Shown piece by piece: positions 6,916 to 11,355 of a stretch of 11,355 bases of DNA (within the stretch, counting starts at the first letter, position 1; each line of letters begins with the position of its first letter). This DNA comes from Bacteroidales bacterium UBA1219. Its GTDB lineage: Bacteria; Bacteroidota; Bacteroidia; Bacteroidales; P3. The notes beneath the pieces are model-generated. The model made no database searches and was not told the origin of the DNA. It was given only the letters and a program-made list of their open reading frames with translations. The position numbers and the translations under genes are program-made. The stretch is from assembly GCA_002309295.1 (NCBI GenBank), contig DBXF01000080.1, positions 1 through 11,355 of the forward strand, given 5' to 3'.

Positions 6916-6940
6916 GGTGGCTGAGACTGTCGAAGCCACC
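6916..6940. repeat. REP-like hairpin, copy 2
   Basis: GGTGGCT (6916-6922) and AGCCACC (6934-6940) form a perfect 7-bp inverted repeat around the loop GAGACTGTCGA. It shares its core and stem with the copy at 4663-4690. Confidence 0.65.
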
Positions 6941-7063
6941 ACCTCCCCTCCCATCACTGTTCACTGTTCACAGATCACAAACTAATCACCAATCACTATT
7001 CACTAATCACAAAATAAAAAGCCTCCTCCTCCGTTATTATCGCACAACTTCATTCCAACCACG

Positions 7064-8308
7064 ATGAAAAAAATAGAGATAATGTCGCCCGTGGGCTCGT
7101 ACGAGTCGCTGATGGCCGCCATACAGGGCGGTGCCGATGCCGTTTATTTCGGTGTGGGCAACCTTAACATGCGCTCGCGCTCGGCCAACAACTTCACCCA
7201 CGACGACCTCCGCCAGATTACCGACATCTGCCGCCAGCACGGCATACGCACCTACCTCACGGTGAACACCATCATCTACAACCACGAAATCGACGAGATG
7301 CGCCAGCTCCTCAACCTCGCCAAGCAGTGCGGCGTGAGTGCAGTCATCGCCTCCGACATGGCGGTGATACAATACGCCAACAGCATCGGGCTGGAGGTGC
7401 ATATCTCCACACAGTGCAACATCTCCAACACCGAGGCGGTGCGCTACTTCTCGCAGTTCGCCGACGTGATGGTAACAGCCCGCGAGCTGCCGCTGAAACA
7501 GGTGGCGGAAATCACCGAATTTATAAAAAACAACGACATCCGCGGCCCAAAGGGCGAACTCGTGGAGATAGAAGTCTTTGCCCATGGCGCCCTCTGCATG
7601 GCCGTCTCCGGCAAATGCTACCTCAGCCTCGACAACTACAACCACTCCGCCAACCGCGGACAGTGCCTGCAGCTATGCCGACGACAGTACCGCGTGCAGG
7701 ACATCGAGACGGGACTCGAACTGGCCATCGACAACAAATATATCATGTCACCCAAGGACCTTTGCACCATCACCTTTTTGGACAAGATTGTGAAAGCCGG
7801 CGTGCGGGTGCTGAAAATCGAAGGTCGCGGACGTTCCGCCGACTACGTGAAGACCGTCACCCGCTGCTACCGCGAGGCCGTGGACGCCATCGCCGAAGGC
7901 ACTTACACACAGGAGCGCATCGCGCAATGGATGGAACAGCTGAAAACCGTATATAACCGCGGTTTCTGGGACGGATACTATCTCGGCCGCACCACGGGCG
8001 AATGGACGGAGCGTTACGGCTCGCAGGCCACACAGACCAAGGAATATATAGGCAAAATCACCAACTACTACACCAAACTGGGTGTGGCGGAAATAAAGAT
8101 GGAAAGCGGCGAGCTGGCCGTTGGCGACAAGTTTATGATAACCGGAGCCACAACCGGCGTTTACGAAGCCACCGCCGACGAGATTCGTGTGGACCTGAAA
8201 CCCGTGCCCAAGACCGTGAAAGGCGACGCCTGTTCCATCGCCACCACCGAACCCATCCACCGCGGCGACAAAGTGTATAAAATCATCACCGTCCCCGACG
8301 AATTCTAG
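7064..8308 (+). CDS. U32 family protein, TrhP (YegQ)-like tRNA hydroxylation factor
   Basis: 414 residues, the only clear plus-strand gene. It opens with IEIMSPVGSYESLMAAIQGGADAVYFG, the beta/alpha-barrel start of U32 proteins, and carries the family signature EVFAHGALCMAVSGKCYLSL at about 170-189 followed by NRGQCLQLCRR. Cys178, Cys185, Cys201 and Cys234 (in SPKDLC) match the spacing of the four [4Fe-4S] ligands described for UbiU. Members were first annotated as collagenase-like peptidases, but close relatives such as E. coli YegQ (TrhP) act in prephenate-dependent 5-hydroxyuridine formation in tRNA, which is the better guess here. The C-terminal part (about 325-414) is a small beta-rich domain. 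The start ATG has no Shine-Dalgarno site. The gene converges on the T9SS gene, with a palindrome array between them. Confidence 0.93.
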   Translation: MKKIEIMSPVGSYESLMAAIQGGADAVYFGVGNLNMRSRSANNFTHDDLRQITDICRQHGIRTYLTVNTIIYNHEIDEMRQLLNLAKQCGVSAVIASDMAVIQYANSIGLEVHISTQCNISNTEAVRYFSQFADVMVTARELPLKQVAEITEFIKNNDIRGPKGELVEIEVFAHGALCMAVSGKCYLSLDNYNHSANRGQCLQLCRRQYRVQDIETGLELAIDNKYIMSPKDLCTITFLDKIVKAGVRVLKIEGRGRSADYVKTVTRCYREAVDAIAEGTYTQERIAQWMEQLKTVYNRGFWDGYYLGRTTGEWTERYGSQATQTKEYIGKITNYYTKLGVAEIKMESGELAVGDKFMITGATTGVYEATADEIRVDLKPVPKTVKGDACSIATTEPIHRGDKVYKIITVPDEF

Positions 8309-8310
8309 TA

Positions 8311-8507
8311 GAGACGATGTGTACATCGTCTCAATGGTATGCGTGTCGGCCCGTAGAGACGTGCTGTAGCGCGTCTCAAAAACACACGACCATCCCGTAG
8401 AGACGTGCCATGGCGCGTCTCAAAAACACACGACCATCCCGTTGAGACGTTTCCCGAAACGTCAAACACACACAACCAACCCGCATAGACGTGCCGTGGC
8501 GCGTCTC
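8311..8507. repeat. Array of five 22-bp palindromes with about 44-bp period
   Basis: Palindromes occur at 8311-8332, 8356-8377, 8400-8421, 8444-8463 (two bases shorter) and 8486-8507. Each has GAGACG-like outer arms (the fifth begins TAGACG) and CGTCTC at the right, while the inner arms differ between copies but stay complementary: ATGT/ACAT, TGCT/AGCG, TGCC/GGCG, TTTC/GAAA. The 22-23 bp between them are also repeated: two are identical except for the last base, with ACACACGACCATCCC, and the next is a close variant. The array lies in the gap between two convergent genes. It recalls GAGACG/CGTCTC palindromes scattered in many bacterial genomes. Confidence 0.8.
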
Positions 8508-8538
8508 CTAAAAATTCCGCAGCACTGGCATAAAATAT

Positions 8539-8563
8539 AATCGGATTTTCGGATATTCCGATT
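8539..8563. repeat. AATCGGA/TCCGATT inverted repeat
   Basis: AATCGGA at 8539-8545 pairs with TCCGATT at 8557-8563 across an 11-nt loop. Read on the minus strand it is followed by an A/T-rich ATATTTTAT, so it may be a second, weaker terminator for the T9SS gene. Confidence 0.45.
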
Positions 8564-8572
8564 TTCAGAAAC

Positions 8573-8601
8573 AAAAAAAGAGACGCACTGCAGTGCGTCT
8601 C
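8573..8601 (-). terminator. Rho-independent terminator of the T9SS protein gene
   Basis: A perfect 22-bp palindrome (8580-8601, stem GAGACGCAC/GTGCGTCTC) is followed on the minus strand by seven T residues (8579-8573). It begins 21 bp past the stop codon of the T9SS gene. It is also the sixth member of the GAGACG/CGTCTC palindrome family found at 8311-8507, here serving as a terminator. Confidence 0.8.
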
Positions 8602-8622
8602 AACAATTTCAACTTTCAATTC

Positions 8623-10869
8623 TCAACTCCCCACGTCCGTTATCACCACCCTCTGTGCCGGGCTGCCGCCCACTTGCACGAGGTACACCCCTGCAGTGGG
8701 CATTCGGAAACGCAATACCCCCACAGCCCGCGGCTGTACGTGCAGGCAACGCCCCGAAACATCGTACACTTTGACCGTTTCGCCCTCCGCACCGCTAACA
8801 ATAATATTCAGCCCGCTTTGGCCTATCTTCCACGGCACCGCCTCCGCACCTTGTATGCACACATGCGTGGTGTCGTAGATGTGTATGGTATCGTAGATAT
8901 GGATGGTGTCGTAGATGTAGATTGTGGTTGTGTCGAGCACTGGAATAGTGTCGAAAAGGTGTGTCCAAGTGGTGTCGAACACCTGCGTGTGGGTGGTGTC
9001 GTTGTACCATATTGTGTCGTTTGTCCACAGTGTGTCGTTGTGCCAGATGGTGTCGTTATGCCACAAAGTATCGTAAACGGGTATTGTATCGTATGAACGT
9101 ACAGTGTCGTACACTTGAATGTGAGTGGTATCATAAACGCCTATTGTATCGAGCACGGTAAGCATTTTGCCCAGCGGAGTGGCGGGCATATACACGCTGT
9201 CGCCCCACTGTGTGGCGGTGATGGTGGCGTTGCCACGCGACTGGAAAAATATAGTATCGTGCGACACAGTGGCCACCCGTGGGTTGCCGCTGGTGTAGGT
9301 TACAGGCAGTCCGCTGGTGGCTGTGGCAGTGGCCACCACAAAGCCCTCGCTCAAGCGTTTGCCTTGCAGGTTTTGGCTCCACACTATCTGCTGCGGGGCA
9401 TCCGCCTGCGGGTACTCGTAGGCACCAATATCCACACGCCCGCCCGAAACACGGTGGTTGCCGTCCAAATCTGTGGAATCTTGATATGTAAGTGTGTTAT
9501 AATATGGGTAACCTGCATCTATGCAAGCCGAGCCGGAATCCAAATGCCAGTCCGCCTGCATAATAGCAAGGGAGTCTGCACTGTTTGTAGTCGCACCCGC
9601 AAAAGTTGTAGGACGTACAAAACGCACATAGTTCTTGGTGCTATCGGAGCCGGAGTTGAGGGTATCTAAAATAATGTTGCCTGAACCCGAAAAACTTTTT
9701 ATTTCTCTTGCGTTATAAAAAGTTAAATTACTATTATGTTTGAAAGTTCCTGTGTCATACACGATGGTATTGTATATCGGTACATTTACGTTTTGGTAGA
9801 GGAGAAATCTATTGTTGTTATTTGGATGATAAGCATAATTGTTCGCAAAAGTGCAATTTTGTATTAGTGAAGCACCATTGTATATATAAACCCCACTAGT
9901 TGCCATTCCGTTGTTAGTATTGGTCGCTTCGGCTGTATTATTGGCAATTAAACTATTGACAATCCTTGTATTAGCTGTACTGTAAATTCCACCCGAAATA
10001 ACAGAAGAATTAGTACCCAACATACCATAAGCATTATTAACTATTTTACAATTGATAATGTCTACAGTTCCATGACCTTTTGTAGTAATTGGTGCATTGA
10101 CAAATAAATCTCCCGAGCTATTATCATGATAATAGCAACGGTTACGGGCGAATAAACATCTTTTCAAAACAACACGATATCTATAATTGTCACCCAAAGA
10201 TGAAGAAGCATTGTTTGTGGCATAAAGAGCATAATAATTATTCGTTATCTGACAATCTACCATCTCAAGATAGGCATTACCATTTGCGGCAAGTCTAATA
10301 ACCCAGCAATAACTACAGCAATTGTTTAATTTTGTATTGCTAATATAACATCTATATGTTATATATATTCCGAATTGTCTAGCACCGTTTATTGTTGTTG
10401 TACCATTCTTTGAAACATAGCAATTGTTTATATAAAAAACGGGCATACCTTCGGTGTTTATGGCATATTCCTGAGCGTTATTTACATCTATTACCAATCC
10501 ATCAATATTAGTTCTTACGCGATTTCCCGTAGAAGAAGCATATATAGTACTAGTTATTTTAGTGAATTGGTTATTAGACAAATAACCAAAACTTAAAGAT
10601 TGTCTCTGATAAAGATGTGATTCAAACCCTATAAAGCCACCATATATATGTACTCCGCTTTTTGCTGTAAACCCAACGAAATTACCAGTAGAAACAAACA
10701 CAGAATCCCCAGCCTGTAAAGAGTCTATAGCCGATTGTATTGACCGTTTTGCAGTTGCCCAAGTAAATCCATCGTTGGCGTCGTTTCCTGTGTGAGATAC
10801 AAACAGCACTGTGGCATTCATATGGAATGCGAAAACCAATAAAATACTAAAAAATAGAACCTTTTTCAT
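8623..10869 (-). CDS. T9SS-exported right-handed beta-helix surface protein
   Basis: 748 residues. A signal peptide (1-19, MKKVLFFSILLVFAFHMNA) leads into a parallel beta-helix of about 20-400, opening with VLFVSHTGNDANDGFTWATAKRSIQSAI and continuing with Asn/Cys-rich coils (NNCYVS, DCQITNN, NCKIVNNAYG, NSLIANNTA, NCTFANNYA). Next is a choice-of-anchor-Q-like segment, WHLDSGSACIDAGYPYY to VDIGAYEYP (441-487), then an Ig-like module (494-562, SGLPVTYTSGNPRVATVS). A 98-residue DT-repeat stalk fills 573-670. The end (about 685-748), with VKVYDVSGRCLHV and PTAGVYLVQV, is a type A T9SS sorting domain, so the protein should be exported across the outer membrane and attached to the surface or released. 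Similar helices bind or cut polysaccharide, but no catalytic residues can be assigned. The helix half is AT-rich and the C-terminal half GC-rich. Confidence 0.92.
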   Translation of the reverse strand: MKKVLFFSILLVFAFHMNATVLFVSHTGNDANDGFTWATAKRSIQSAIDSLQAGDSVFVSTGNFVGFTAKSGVHIYGGFIGFESHLYQRQSLSFGYLSNNQFTKITSTIYASSTGNRVRTNIDGLVIDVNNAQEYAINTEGMPVFYINNCYVSKNGTTTINGARQFGIYITYRCYISNTKLNNCCSYCWVIRLAANGNAYLEMVDCQITNNYYALYATNNASSSLGDNYRYRVVLKRCLFARNRCYYHDNSSGDLFVNAPITTKGHGTVDIINCKIVNNAYGMLGTNSSVISGGIYSTANTRIVNSLIANNTAEATNTNNGMATSGVYIYNGASLIQNCTFANNYAYHPNNNNRFLLYQNVNVPIYNTIVYDTGTFKHNSNLTFYNAREIKSFSGSGNIILDTLNSGSDSTKNYVRFVRPTTFAGATTNSADSLAIMQADWHLDSGSACIDAGYPYYNTLTYQDSTDLDGNHRVSGGRVDIGAYEYPQADAPQQIVWSQNLQGKRLSEGFVVATATATSGLPVTYTSGNPRVATVSHDTIFFQSRGNATITATQWGDSVYMPATPLGKMLTVLDTIGVYDTTHIQVYDTVRSYDTIPVYDTLWHNDTIWHNDTLWTNDTIWYNDTTHTQVFDTTWTHLFDTIPVLDTTTIYIYDTIHIYDTIHIYDTTHVCIQGAEAVPWKIGQSGLNIIVSGAEGETVKVYDVSGRCLHVQPRAVGVLRFRMPTAGVYLVQVGGSPAQRVVITDVGS
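8860..9153 (-). repeat. 15-unit DT repeat encoding a stalk in the T9SS protein
   Basis: Encodes residues 573-670: fifteen units, eleven of six residues and four of eight, each of the form [YNFL]-D-T-x. Examples are YDTIHI, NDTIWH and YDTTHIQV. The DNA shows 18-bp repeats built on GTGTCGTAGAT-like words. The third position after D-T is always I, V, L or T. Copy number could change by slippage or recombination. Confidence 0.85.
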
Positions 10870-10900
10870 TATTTTTATTTTTGTTGTTTATAATTCAATA

Positions 10901-10941
10901 AAAAACAAAACGGACAAGCCGTTGCTGTTACGGTTTGTCCG
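10901..10941 (-). terminator. Rho-independent terminator downstream of the Rpn gene
   Basis: CGGACAAGCCG (10911-10921) and CGGTTTGTCCG (10931-10941) form an 11-bp stem with one G-T pair and a 9-nt loop. On the minus strand the stem is followed by TTTTGTTTTT. It should end transcription of the gene at 11053-11355. Because it lies only 32 bp before the T9SS start codon, it could also act in that gene's leader. Confidence 0.75.
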
Positions 10942-11052
10942 CTGTATGGTTTTGGTAAATAAAAAATTGTGCGAGGTCGGAATTACGCCATACCCCCCCT
11001 AAATAACTGTGTGTCAATGTGTTAAAAACAACATTCATTACAATGTACGAGT

Positions 11053-11355
11053 TTACAGATTTTTAATCTCTTTGGCGGTGAGGCCGGTAATATCGGCAAT
11101 GGTTTTGGTGTCCATCCCCTTCTGTTTCATATTTCGGGCAATTTCAACAGCTTTGGCTTTTTGCCCTTCGGCCTTGCCTTTTTCCAAACCTTCTTTGCGG
11201 CCTTTCTTCAAGCCTTTCTCAATACCTTTTTTCAGTCCGAGCTCCATACCTTTTTTCACGCCTTTGTCCTCGGCAGTCTGAATAGTGTTGGTGTTATCCC
11301 TATAGGCTTTCAGCGAAGCTTCATATTGTAGCATGTCTTCGGGGGTGAACTTTTT
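11053..11355 (-). CDS. Rpn family recombination-promoting nuclease/putative transposase, C-terminal part
   Basis: The reading frame stays open to the window edge, so the 5' end is outside; 100 residues are seen, and the ATG at 11334 is internal. The first visible residues, KKFTPEDMLQYEASLKAYRDNTN, are the helical linker that follows the PD-(D/E)XK nuclease domain in Bacteroidetes Rpn proteins. Next comes a tetrapeptide array of the xxxG type (EDKG, VKKG, MELG, LKKG, IEKG, LKKG, RKEG, LEKG, KAEG), then a small helical end, MDTKTIADITGLTAKEIKNL, resembling a helix-turn-helix tail. Rpn proteins are DNA endonucleases linked to recombination and, in some cases, phage defence. The nuclease domain itself is not in the window. 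Probably ended by the hairpin at 10901-10941. Confidence 0.85.
   Translation of the reverse strand, partial: KKFTPEDMLQYEASLKAYRDNTNTIQTAEDKGVKKGMELGLKKGIEKGLKKGRKEGLEKGKAEGQKAKAVEIARNMKQKGMDTKTIADITGLTAKEIKNL

Larger units (their letters stand above)
6656..7063. other. 408-bp divergent intergenic region with hairpins and microrepeats
   Basis: No coding sequence is supported. From left to right it holds short palindromes (6673-6685, 6699-6726, 6748-6764), a minus-strand promoter-like element for the exporter (6859-6866), a REP-like hairpin (6916-6940), and low-complexity CACTGTT/AATCAC microrepeats (about 6951-7014) leading to the U32 start. I see no plus-strand TAnnTTTG element for the U32 gene. 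Confidence 0.6.

Noticed and set aside
7037..7645. 202-codon minus-strand open frame
   Set aside because: Antisense to the U32 gene with no recognisable domain.
8311..8507. CRISPR array
   Set aside because: The spacing is CRISPR-like, but the palindromes vary while the intervening sequences are conserved, the units are not identical, and no cas gene is in the window.
8305..8619. 104-codon minus-strand open frame between the U32 and T9SS genes
   Set aside because: It is made almost entirely of the palindrome array, and its protein repeats simply follow the 44-bp DNA period.

Overview
The window looks like a chromosomal segment from a member of the Bacteroidetes, probably order Bacteroidales. 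The evidence is a large secreted protein with a type IX secretion (T9SS) C-terminal signal, a lipoprotein, an Rpn-type nuclease tail with the usual Bacteroidetes Lys/Glu-rich repeat, promoters of the TTTG/TAnnTTTG class, and the absence of clear Shine-Dalgarno sites. I cannot name the genus. Base composition is mosaic: the housekeeping genes and transporters are GC-rich, while the lipoprotein gene and the N-terminal half of the T9SS gene are AT-rich.

Layout. From 21 to 6655 every gene is on the minus strand. In order of transcription these are an EamA/DMT exporter (6655-5771), a CDF metal-cation exporter (5646-4759), a YbaK-type Cys-tRNA(Pro) deacylase (4618-4133), a secreted protein with a possible TonB-like C-terminal domain (4080-3214), a small DUF1294 membrane protein (3208-2930), a three-gene Xre / ImmA-IrrE protease / PIN-domain operon (2754-1192), and a lipoprotein with internal repeats (1076-21). 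On the plus strand, divergent from the exporter, is a U32-family (TrhP-like) protein (7064-8308). It converges on a 748-residue T9SS-exported beta-helix protein on the minus strand (10869-8623). The window ends inside an Rpn-family nuclease gene (11355-11053, 5' end missing).

The best candidate for an unusual system is the operon at 1192-2754. Its three genes overlap (4 bp and 17 bp). Upstream is a well-formed Bacteroides-type promoter whose -7 element lies inside one arm of a perfect 12-bp inverted repeat and whose -33 element overlaps the other arm. The architecture suggests a repressor controlled by a metalloprotease with a PIN nuclease-like effector, that is, a stress-responsive toxin-antitoxin or defence module. 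The components are known families. The combination, the promoter layout and the substituted PIN active site are the points to test.

Two other items stand out. The T9SS protein carries a 15-unit DT-repeat stalk in which every unit fits the Bacteroidetes O-glycosylation sequon. The gap between the convergent genes (8309-8622) holds five 22-bp palindromes repeated with a period of about 44 bp, then a sixth palindrome that forms a terminator. Other intergenic gaps carry REP-like hairpins and low-complexity microrepeats.
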